8,300 nucleotides of DNA from NCBI GenBank assembly GCA_020328135.1, contig JAIXNA010000023.1:1114-9413 (forward strand), given 5' to 3'. A model generated the notes under the pieces. The model was not told the DNA's origin and did not search any database. It saw nothing but the letters and a program-made list of their open reading frames with translations. Both the position numbers and the translations under genes were made by a program. This stretch comes from Candidatus Endomicrobiellum dinenymphae (lineage in GTDB: Bacteria > Elusimicrobiota > Endomicrobiia > Endomicrobiales > Endomicrobiaceae). Below are positions 1-6,016 of the stretch, in pieces (within the stretch, counting starts at the first letter, position 1; every line of letters begins with the position of its first letter).

Positions 1-44
1 TGGCCTTCATACATCTCTCCTATCTCCTAGTATTTTTATAACCT

Positions 45-88
45 GCGCAATTCATCCCCAGTCTTTTAAGACTGGGAACAAATTGCGC
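45..88. repeat. Left-end imperfect palindrome of the IS200/IS605 remnant
   Basis: An outer stem pairs GCGCAATT (45-52) with AATTGCGC (81-88). After a four-base internal loop on each side, an inner stem pairs CCCAGTCTT (57-65) with AAGACTGGG (68-76), leaving TT as the loop. Subterminal hairpins of this kind are what the TnpA of IS200/IS605 elements recognises. Taken alone it could also be a bidirectional terminator, but there is no U-tract. Confidence 0.65.
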
Positions 89-144
89 GTCTCGTTTGTT
101 GTGAAGAGGCTGTATCCTTCGCAAGAAGAAGGCATAATTTCTGT

Positions 145-347
145 ATGGAAAAAGAGTATTGGAGCGCAGGACATACCAAACGCAAGTTAAGATGCCGCGT
201 AGTTATGGATACCAAAAAATATAGCAAGAGAGTTTCCAGGGATAAAAGAATATTTGCGGGGCGATAGTTTTTGAACTGATGAGTATTTTGTTGAAACAGT
301 TGGGAGATGGCTGATGAAGAAACGATAAGAAGATATATTCGCGAATA
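145..347 (+). pseudogene. IS200/IS605 transposase (TnpA, Y1_Tnp) remnant, internally deleted and frameshifted
   Basis: From the ATG at 145 the frame reads MEKEYWSAGHTKRKL and continues with TKKYSKRV. This resembles the TnpA N-terminus, where a YW...H pattern is followed by a TKYR-like segment. The frame stops soon after, near 265. A second piece at about 284-307 reads YFVETVGR, and after a frame change 313-344 reads ADEETIRRYIRE. Together they resemble the TnpA C-terminal pattern GYFV.TVG..T.E.I..YI. The middle, which would carry the HUH metal site and the catalytic tyrosine region, is absent. The identification rests on motif patterns that I recognise, not on a search. Confidence 0.6.
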
Positions 348-404
348 ACGAGCTAAATTATGCCGTATCGTTGGCAGTTGCCGCGTCGTTGTCATTACAG
401 GAAG

Positions 405-424
405 CCTCGCCCTAAAGGGCGAGG
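405..424. repeat. Right-end hairpin of the IS200/IS605 remnant
   Basis: CCTCGCCC (405-412) pairs with GGGCGAGG (417-424) around a TAAA loop, an 8-bp perfect GC-rich stem followed by AT-rich sequence. Its position about 60 bp after the last recognisable tnpA fragment fits the right-end hairpin of an IS200/IS605 element. Confidence 0.6.
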
Positions 425-440
425 ATATAATTTCACTTAA

Positions 441-782
441 AATCACGTTATTCGTTGGCACATTGCTCTTACGACTTCCTCATATCCCCGAAATATCCGG
501 CGTATTTCCCAGTGTATTTTCCGTCTCGTATAGAAGGTTTTTATTAGATTTTTGTAAGACACGCTTGTCATGTGCCATTATTTCTGTTAGTATTTGTGTT
601 ACTTCGTTAGTGGTTAGAGGATATTTATTTGTTGTAGTACACGCACAAACTTCTTTAATAAGCAGGAGCGCTTTTTGTGCGGAACAACCGCGTATCTAGT
701 ATTTTCGCTTTTATTTATTCCTATTCTTCTCTAGTTGGTTGCATGGCATGGGACTGTCGCTAACGTCAACAACACGAGCATA
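441..782. other. Gene-less stretch; possible decayed minus-strand coding sequence at 480-695
   Basis: I recognise no intact gene. On the minus strand a frame is open from 695 to a TGA at 480-482 (about 71 codons), with segments such as KALLLIKEVC and KYPLTTNEVTQILTE. These look more protein-like than the plus-strand frame that overlaps them, and faintly recall the helix-turn-helix start of WYL-type regulators. There is no good start codon at its 5' end and no Shine-Dalgarno sequence, so it is at best a gene fragment and may be chance. Confidence 0.25.
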
Positions 783-1101
783 TTTATTAATTTTTTCATT
801 ATAATAAAATGGCAAAACGACAATGGGCATGAGAATATGAAAGAATTTAGTAAAATATTAAAGGAAGAGAAAATACAGCAGTTACTTAGAGCTATTCAAG
901 ATGTCCAAAGATGAGCGGATACATGGAAAGATATAAAACAGGACATTTAAGGAAGAGTTCATAAATAATAATGAGGTATTAATGGGCAGTCAAGAAGAGT
1001 TTAACGGATTATTGGTAGATTATTTGGTTTACCACAACACAAAAAGACAGCGTTTTGCATTAAAATTAAAAACCCCCTTTGCAGGTTATACAACAAAATA
1101 A
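783..1101 (+). pseudogene. DDE transposase remnant (rve integrase core, IS481-like), C-terminal part
   Basis: Three pieces in two frames spell the end of an integrase-core transposase. At 819-878 the translation begins DNGHENMKEFSKILKEE, matching the TDNGxEF block that holds the second catalytic Asp. At 904-933 it reads SKDERIHGKI, and after an in-frame TAA (934-936) 937-960 reads NRTFKEEF, matching the family's SPKDN..IERFNRT..EEF block with the catalytic Glu region damaged. It continues to YLVYHNTKRQRFALKLKTPF and stops at TAA 1099-1101, like the terminal WYNxxRPHxxLxxxxP block. At least one frameshift and one nonsense change are present. The N-terminal half is missing or unrecognisable. 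Confidence 0.7.
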
Positions 1102-1500
1102 TAGAATGTCGCGTATGTATCTAACCAATACAAAAAATTGACTTTGGAAACACGTTTATATATAATCAGCCGGCGTGGGTGTTCTCTTTTGCACACTTTA
1201 GTAGAATGGAATCTATAACTTAGATTGGCTTGGTGTTTTTTAAGCAGTAAAAGCATTTGCGAGGCGCAAAAGTTTGATATATCTCCACAGAATTTGCCCA
1301 TGCGACAAAAACAGCAATCGTCGAAATCTTAAAATCAAAAGAAAAAGGGAAATCAAAAACAATATTGTTCATTCAGTTTATCGTGGTATGGATTTTTAGG
1401 ATTTGTCTGTCATGAACAATACTCTCAGAAACGATGAAGGATGGAGAAAGAAGTCTTGGAATCTTTAAAGCATTTGCTATCGATAAATAAGAGTAGCTAA
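1102..1500. other. Gene-less stretch upstream of pyruvate kinase
   Basis: I recognise nothing here with confidence. Short plus-strand open pieces at about 1302-1415 (containing KTAIVEILKSKEKGKSKT) and about 1408-1490 (ending GIFKAFAIDK before a TAA) look somewhat coding but match no family I know. They may be a further eroded gene. The promoter for the following gene should lie in this region, but I see no convincing -35/-10 pair. Confidence 0.3.
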
Positions 1501-1501
1501 A

Positions 1502-1506
1502 AAGGA
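1502..1506 (+). promoter_or_regulatory. Shine-Dalgarno site of pyruvate kinase
   Basis: AAAGGAGTACC directly precedes ATG 1513. The purine-rich AAGGAG core has standard spacing of about 5-6 bases, which supports the chosen start codon. Confidence 0.7.
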
Positions 1507-1512
1507 GTACCA

Positions 1513-2544
1513 ATGAGTAAGACAGGAATTGTTTGTACAATGGGGCCATCCATACGTTCGCCTCGGACTTTGAAAAATTTATCTGATAACGGCATGTCGA
1601 TAGTAAGACTTAATTTTTCTCATGGAACATTTAAAGAGTATGAAAAGGACATTGCTTTAGTCAAAATGCTTAACAAAAAATACAAGAAAAATGTGAAAAT
1701 TCTTGCAGATCTTGAAGGTCACAGAATTAGAGTTGGCGAAATAGCTGGCGGAAAAGTAGAATTAAAAAAGAAACAAAAACTTATTCTTACAAATAAAGAA
1801 GTTGTCGGTAACAATAAAAAGGTTTCAATAGACTACAGGAACTCGCTCACAGACATTAAGAGAGGAATGGTTGTTTTTATTGAAGATGGCAATCTTATTT
1901 TAAAAGTTTTATCTTCAAAAAAAGATGAAATTATTACTGAAGTCCAAATGGATTATCTTTTAAAAACTCACAAGGGCGTAAATGTTCCCGAGGCTAAACT
2001 TAATTTTGAATTATTAGAAGAAAAAGATCGCAACGGCATGCTCTTTGCTTTAAAAAATGGCGTTGATTTCGTAGCAAACTCTTTTGTTAGAGATGCTGAA
2101 GATATGCAGCCTTTAGTAGATATTTTAAAAGAGCAGAAAAACAAAAAATGCAAACTTGTCGCAAAAATTGAAGACAGATCTGGGATTGACCATCTTGACG
2201 AGATTCTTAACGTTGTTGACGGCATAATGGTTGCAAGGGGCGATCTCGGAATTTCAATCCCTGTGTGGGAAGGACCTGTATTTCAGAAACATATAATTAG
2301 AAAGTGTAAGGAGCATAAGAAATTTGCAATTACAGCAACTCAAATGCTTGAAAGCATGATTAACAATCCTGTCCCTACAAGAGCAGAGGTTAGCGACATT
2401 GCAAACGCCGTACTTGATGGAACAAATTACACCATGCTTTCAGCCGAAACGTCTGTAGGGCATTATCCCGAGAAAGCTGTTGCAATGATGTGGAATGTTA
2501 TAAAGTTCACAGAAGAAAATAGAAGTAAATTTTCTATAAAATGA
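1513..2544 (+). CDS. pyk: Pyruvate kinase, short form lacking the C-terminal domain
   Basis: Converts phosphoenolpyruvate and ADP to pyruvate and ATP, the last step of glycolysis, in the cytosol. The (beta/alpha)8 A domain and inserted B domain are complete. Visible motifs are the substrate Arg in IVRLNFSHG (R32, N34, S36, H37), the B domain at about 74-153 ending in THKGVNVPE, the catalytic Lys and Mg ligand in VAKIED (K218, E220), the second metal ligand in ARGDLG (D244), ATQMLESM with T276, and the SAET block near 310. The protein ends at 343 residues, against roughly 470 usually, because the C-terminal domain that forms the interface and effector site is absent. No remnant of it follows the stop, so this is a real short form. 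The usual DTKGPEIR is here DLEGHRIR (66-73), placing Arg where K+-dependent enzymes have Glu. Strong ribosome site. The next gene follows on the same strand, suggesting cotranscription. Confidence 0.9.
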   Translation: MSKTGIVCTMGPSIRSPRTLKNLSDNGMSIVRLNFSHGTFKEYEKDIALVKMLNKKYKKNVKILADLEGHRIRVGEIAGGKVELKKKQKLILTNKEVVGNNKKVSIDYRNSLTDIKRGMVVFIEDGNLILKVLSSKKDEIITEVQMDYLLKTHKGVNVPEAKLNFELLEEKDRNGMLFALKNGVDFVANSFVRDAEDMQPLVDILKEQKNKKCKLVAKIEDRSGIDHLDEILNVVDGIMVARGDLGISIPVWEGPVFQKHIIRKCKEHKKFAITATQMLESMINNPVPTRAEVSDIANAVLDGTNYTMLSAETSVGHYPEKAVAMMWNVIKFTEENRSKFSIK

Positions 2545-2566
2545 GAACCTATAATCAACTAAATTT

Positions 2567-3355
2567 ATGTTGGCGCGCATATTAAAAGAGTACTCGAATC
2601 TTAAATTAAGGCGTAACAAAATGTTTTGTCAGAAATCAATGGAGATTATTTATTCTCTTATAGCTGCAAGCGCGGCAATGGTTGGAGCTCTCATAATATT
2701 AACATTTCACAGATGGTCTGAAAGAAATTCTTTTCTTGTAATAAATTTTGCGGCGGGCGTAATGCTTACGCTTGCGTTTGCTCATTTGATACCCAAAGGT
2801 TTAGAGTTAAATCCACACACAATGCTTTATTCCCTTTTAGGGTTCTTAATTATGTTTTTTTTACAATTTGTAGTTTTATTTCACCCTTGTCACGACGAGA
2901 CATGCGTCAATCGTGCTCATACGGGCGCGACATCGATAGCAGGATTATCTTTACATTCAATAATTGACGGACTAATGATTGCAATAGGGTTTGAGGCTAA
3001 CGCTAACCTTGGACTTCTTACAACTCTTGCAATTCTACTTCACAAGCTTCCTGACGGTATAACCATTTCCGGCATTTTATTGCATAATGGAGCTTCTAAA
3101 AGGACAATTCTAAACTTTTCTCTTCTTACAGCTTGGTTTACTCCGATAGGAACTATTGCAGGAATATATTTATTTAAGAATATGCCTACGTCAGCCATTG
3201 GCGCATTGCTTGGTATAACAGCAGGATCCTTTATCTTCCTATCGGCCTCAGATCTAATTCCTGAAACGCACAAGTCTAAAAACAGAACTACGGCGCTTAT
3301 GTTATTTGCGGGAGCATTTGTTGTACTTGCAGCAGAACATGTTATTGGACATTAA
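2567..3355 (+). CDS. ZIP-family divalent metal transporter
   Basis: An inner-membrane importer of Zn2+/Fe2+/Mn2+-type cations; the metal cannot be told from sequence. About eight hydrophobic segments lie from residue 26 to 260. The family's metal-site helices are clear: LSLHSIIDG (H130, D134) in the fourth membrane segment and LLHKLPDGI (H159, K160, P162, D163) in the fifth, equivalent to the usual HEIPEG. AHLIP (H73) in the second and SDLIPE (D229, E233) near the end also fit. The loop before segment four holds HPCHDETC (H106, C108, H109, C113), a possible cytosolic metal-sensing patch. The open frame gives 262 residues, but the first 18 are charged with no ribosome site. The ATG at 2621, preceded by TTAAGG nine bases upstream, is a better start and gives 244 residues. 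Downstream of pyk with no terminator visible between them. Confidence 0.88.
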   Translation: MLARILKEYSNLKLRRNKMFCQKSMEIIYSLIAASAAMVGALIILTFHRWSERNSFLVINFAAGVMLTLAFAHLIPKGLELNPHTMLYSLLGFLIMFFLQFVVLFHPCHDETCVNRAHTGATSIAGLSLHSIIDGLMIAIGFEANANLGLLTTLAILLHKLPDGITISGILLHNGASKRTILNFSLLTAWFTPIGTIAGIYLFKNMPTSAIGALLGITAGSFIFLSASDLIPETHKSKNRTTALMLFAGAFVVLAAEHVIGH

Positions 3356-3356
3356 T

Positions 3357-3516
3357 TTAAGTTACAAGTTTTGATTTTACACCGTCTATGCTTTCTAGCT
3401 GCGTGATAGGGTTTTTTATTGCGTTTTCTTCTGAAAGAACTTCGAGTGTTATAGCGCCCTATCAAGCAATTTCATATTTATCTAATTCGGATGCTGTAAC
3501 ACAATTTTCATAAGTC
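3357..3516 (-). other. Unidentified minus-strand coding remnant
   Basis: After the broken cas5 frame stops, one minus-strand frame reads ETYENCVTASELDKYEIA, two consecutive stops (TGA TAG near 3458), then AITLEVLSEENAIKNPITQL, finishing at TAA 3357-3359. Codon use looks coding, but it does not resemble the C-terminal half of Cas5d, so a deletion may have joined a different gene's tail to cas5. I cannot assign it. An 8-bp inverted repeat (TGATAGGG at 3404-3411, CCCTATCA at 3457-3464) lies inside, of unknown meaning. Confidence 0.35.
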
Positions 3517-3833
3517 TCATATAAAATGCACTTGTACTTGATATTCAACATCTCGCAAATAAGTATAGTAGTATAATCCAACACCACCACGATACTTTAA
3601 GGTTCTCACACCTTTGGTTTCCATTTCTACAGATTTCATAACACGAACTTTTATCTATAATCCAAACAAATGTCGGTTTCCAATAAATTGATTCTGCAAT
3701 TCCTTTAATTGCCTCGTAAGTAGGAATTTGATACGAACATTTTTTCTCCGCCTAATTTTGTAATCGGATCAGTAAATAATGCAAATTTTCCCCACACTTT
3801 AAACTCTACTGTATTTTTTGGAGTGTTAAACAC
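3517..3833 (-). pseudogene. cas5: Broken type I-C cas5 (Cas5d), N-terminal part with two frameshifts
   Basis: In type I-C, Cas5d is both a Cascade subunit and the endonuclease that cuts pre-crRNA, taking the place of Cas6. Here the minus strand reads, in three successive frames, [20 protein letters not shown], then [20 protein letters not shown] followed by PTFVWIID, then [15 protein letters not shown] and [17 protein letters not shown], a clear Cas5d N-terminal sequence. Removing one T/A at 3736-3737 and one at 3649-3652 would restore a single 104-residue frame. Full-length Cas5d is about 210-240 residues, so the second half is also missing. It begins at GTG 3833, or at the out-of-frame ATG 3835. 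It lies beyond the leader-distal end of the array, on the same strand as the other cas genes. It cannot make a functional protein; an intact cas5 is expected beyond the right edge. Confidence 0.85.
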
Positions 3834-3838
3834 ATATG

Positions 3839-3846
3839 CCTCCTTT
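3839..3846 (-). promoter_or_regulatory. Strong Shine-Dalgarno site in front of the broken cas5
   Basis: On the minus strand AAAGGAGG lies five bases before GTG 3833 (in frame with Cas5d) and three bases before ATG 3835 (out of frame). The near-perfect ribosome site shows this was once a translated gene and helps fix its original 5' end. Confidence 0.65.
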
Positions 3847-3910
3847 ATCTAATGTTGCTTTTATTGTATATTTTTGTCACGTGCGAGTAAGTTTGTCCTT
3901 AAGAGTCGCT

Positions 3911-5536
3911 ATTTCAATTCACGCGCCCGCACGAGGCGCGACTATAGAAACTGTTGATGATGTTATAAAGATTAACATTTCAATTCACGCGCCCGCACGA
4001 GGCGCGACGTCGGTATGGCCTGTAATAAATTCTTCCCAACTAATTTCAATTCACGCGCCCGCACGAGGCGCGACTTACTAGTGGTGAGTTGCTTTTGCGT
4101 AACTATGAATTTCAATTCACGCGCCCGCACGAGGCGCGACTATCACAAACCGCAACAACTTCACCATGGTCGAAATTTCAATTCACGCGCCCGCACGAGG
4201 CGCGACTGTGATATCGTTGTTGCCAGCTTGTCTGTTGGCATATTTCAATTCACGCGCCCGCACGAGGCGCGACGCCACTGATGGTGATTTGTTGTTGCGC
4301 AATTATGAATTTCAATTCACGCGCCCGCACGAGGCGCGACTATTTCTCGACGATAAGAAAAGTGTTTCACGTGATTTCAATTCACGCGCCCGCACGAGGC
4401 GCGACATGCACCATAGATTGACTGCAGTACGCCCTATCCCATTTCAATTCACGCGCCCGCACGAGGCGCGGCGACTAAGACACCTGAATGTACTCCTTTG
4501 ACAGAGATATTTCAATTCACGCGCCCGCACGAGGCGCGACCGGTAAATTTACATTTTGTCGAGGAGGATAAAATATTTCAATTCACGCGCCCGCACGAGG
4601 CGCGACTAGTAACAGTAACACCATAAGCAGTAGGAGTCTATTTCAATTCACGCGCCCGCACGAGGCGCGACGATATATTTTAATAAAGGAGATTATAATG
4701 AATAAATTTCAATTCACGCGCCCGCACGAGGCGCGACCCGTTTGTCTTGGAATAATGGATTCGTCTCTTGCATTTCAATTCACGCGCCCGCACGAGGCGC
4801 GACAAGGATGAAAAAGTACAGCTTACTGTTGATATTTATTTCAATTCACGCGCCCGCACGAGGCGCGACGGACGCGTGGAGCCTTGGGTTCATCCACTAT
4901 AAAATTTCAATTCACGCGCCCGCACGAGGCGCGACCCAATGAGGCTCGGAATCAACAGCACCTGTAACAATTTCAATTCACGCGCCCGCACGAGGCGCGA
5001 CGTTTTCGGTTATAATGCTCGTTATCAGGAGTATAATTTCAATTCACGCGCCCGCACGAGGCGCGACCCTTAAACTTAAGAACAGGAGGAGTAGCTATCG
5101 CGATTTCAATTCACGCGCCCGCACGAGGCGCGACCTGCTAATGCTCAAGCTCCTAAAGTCCAGCCGAAAATTTCAATTCACGCGCCCGCACGAGGCGCGA
5201 CATACAGGAGGAGACTTAGCAGCGACAGGGGTATCATTTCAATTCACGCGCCCGCACGAGGCGCGACGGCCGCATTATCATGCAATCATTTTTGGAGTTG
5301 GAATTTCAATTCACGCGCCCGCACGAGGCGCGACGAGTGACATTGATGGTACCAATCCCTGTTCGAGGATTTCAATTCACGCGCCCGCACGAGGCGCGAC
5401 GTGCGGTAATTTGATTGTGTCTGATAGTTCGGTTTTTATTTCAATTCACGCGCCCGCACGAGGCGCGACGGTAATTTAATTGCGTCTGATAGTTCTGTGT
5501 TTGAATTTCAATTCACGCGCCCGCACGAGGCGCGAC
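3911..5536 (-). CRISPR. Type I-C CRISPR array: 25 repeats of 32 bp, 24 spacers
   Basis: Read in the direction of transcription (minus strand), the repeat begins GTCGCGCCTCGTGCGGGCGC and ends GTGAATTGAAAT, a classic subtype I-C repeat with stem CGCGCC/GGCGCG around a 7-base loop. Repeats start at 3911, 3977, 4043, 4109, 4175, 4242, 4309, 4374, 4441, 4509, 4575, 4640, 4706, 4772, 4838, 4904, 4970, 5036, 5103, 5170, 5236, 5303, 5369, 5438 and 5505. All match except the one at 4441, which has one changed base near its end. Spacers are 33-37 bp, mostly 34-35. The leader and cas2 lie on the right, so spacers nearest 5536 are newest. The leader-distal repeat is intact rather than degenerate. Spacers are numbered here from left (1, oldest) to right (24, newest). 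Short open frames that read IHAPARGAT over and over are translations of the repeat, not genes. Confidence 0.99.
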
Positions 5537-5716
5537 AGTACTACAAAAACTTCTTACAAATTCAACAAATTTTTTACAACTTGTGCGAAGCCTGCATTTT
5601 CACATATATATTTTTACACATTTTCAATTTCTGATTCATTTTTCAACACGCGATCCAAATGAACAATATGCAATTACGTACAATTCGCATTATTAAAATT
5701 TACTTAAAATTTTTTC
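5537..5716 (-). promoter_or_regulatory. CRISPR leader (AT-rich) between cas2 and the array
   Basis: This 180-bp AT-rich non-coding stretch separates the end of cas2 from the first (newest) repeat. Its position matches I-C leaders, which carry the array promoter and the signals that direct Cas1-Cas2 to integrate new spacers at the adjacent repeat. On the minus strand it contains several TTGTAA/TTGAAA-like hexamers and TATATA runs, but I cannot choose one promoter with confidence. I see no hairpin plus U-tract that would terminate the cas operon, so read-through into the array is possible. Confidence 0.75.
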
Positions 5717-6007
5717 CTATATTATCAAAGTTCCATGCAAATCAACAGGTTCTTTACAACCATGATGTTCTATTTTTCTTTTCCAATTTGAACCAAGCAT
5801 ATAAAACCTGATACTATCCTTTTTTGAATCAACAACACTTAATAGTTTATCTTTTAAAAACACCCACTGAGTAGGATCAACTTCACATTCAAAAACCGAA
5901 AACTGAACTCTTTGACCATAATCCAAACATGCTTTAGAAACTTTTCTTAAACGTTTTTGACCTCCTATATCAACAGTATTTATATCGTAGCTTATCAAAA
6001 CAAGCAT
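5717..6007 (-). CDS. cas2: CRISPR-associated endoribonuclease-fold protein Cas2 (type I-C)
   Basis: Cas2 dimerises between two Cas1 dimers to form the integrase that inserts new spacers at the leader end. At 96 residues it has the normal length of I-C Cas2. The ferredoxin-like start MLVLISYDINTVD holds the conserved Asp (D9) at the end of the first strand, followed by GGQKRLRKVSKACLDYGQR, then VQFSVFECEVDP and DSIRFYMLG. This is the typical subtype I-C sequence, with a short C-terminal tail for the Cas1 contact. It starts nine bases after the cas1 stop, and the AGGA of its ribosome site overlaps that stop, so translation is probably coupled. Last gene of the operon, next to the leader. Confidence 0.96.
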   Translation of the reverse strand: MLVLISYDINTVDIGGQKRLRKVSKACLDYGQRVQFSVFECEVDPTQWVFLKDKLLSVVDSKKDSIRFYMLGSNWKRKIEHHGCKEPVDLHGTLII

Positions 6008-6016
6008 ACTATCATC

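Larger units (their letters stand above)
45..424 (+). mobile_element. Decayed IS200/IS605-family insertion sequence (deletion derivative)
   Basis: Two hairpins, at 45-88 and 405-424, bracket fragments of a tnpA-like reading frame, which is the layout of an IS200/IS605 element. The family moves as single-stranded DNA using subterminal hairpins and an HUH tyrosine transposase (TnpA), and it makes no target duplications. The intervening DNA is only about 315 bp, against roughly 450 bp for an intact tnpA, so the central part that would hold the HUH motif is gone. No tnpB is visible. The exact outer ends cannot be fixed from one copy. The element cannot encode an active transposase; it could be moved only by an enzyme supplied elsewhere. 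Confidence 0.6.

Noticed and set aside
66..461. 131-codon minus-strand open frame
   Set aside because: It runs antisense across the transposase remnant and both hairpins, with low-complexity composition and no ribosome site; the plus-strand tnpA motifs explain the region better.
463..699. 78-codon plus-strand open frame
   Set aside because: No ribosome site or family resemblance; the opposite strand looks slightly more protein-like here.
1086..1301. 71-codon minus-strand open frame
   Set aside because: Overlaps the end of the DDE transposase remnant, lacks a convincing start, and resembles nothing I know.
1968..2225. Minus-strand open frame inside pyruvate kinase
   Set aside because: Antisense shadow of a well-supported gene.
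3040..3273. Minus-strand open frame inside the ZIP transporter
   Set aside because: Antisense shadow of a well-supported gene.
3404..3464. 8-bp inverted repeat as a terminator after the ZIP gene
   Set aside because: The arms are 45 bases apart and no U-tract follows, so it is not a credible intrinsic terminator.
3836..5662. Chain of plus-strand open frames rich in IHAPARGAT, NSRARTRRD or FTRPHEAR
   Set aside because: These are the three translations of the CRISPR repeat joined by spacers. They are a common false protein annotation.
5537..5716. A further small gene between cas2 and the array
   Set aside because: No open frame with a ribosome site; position and AT content fit a leader.
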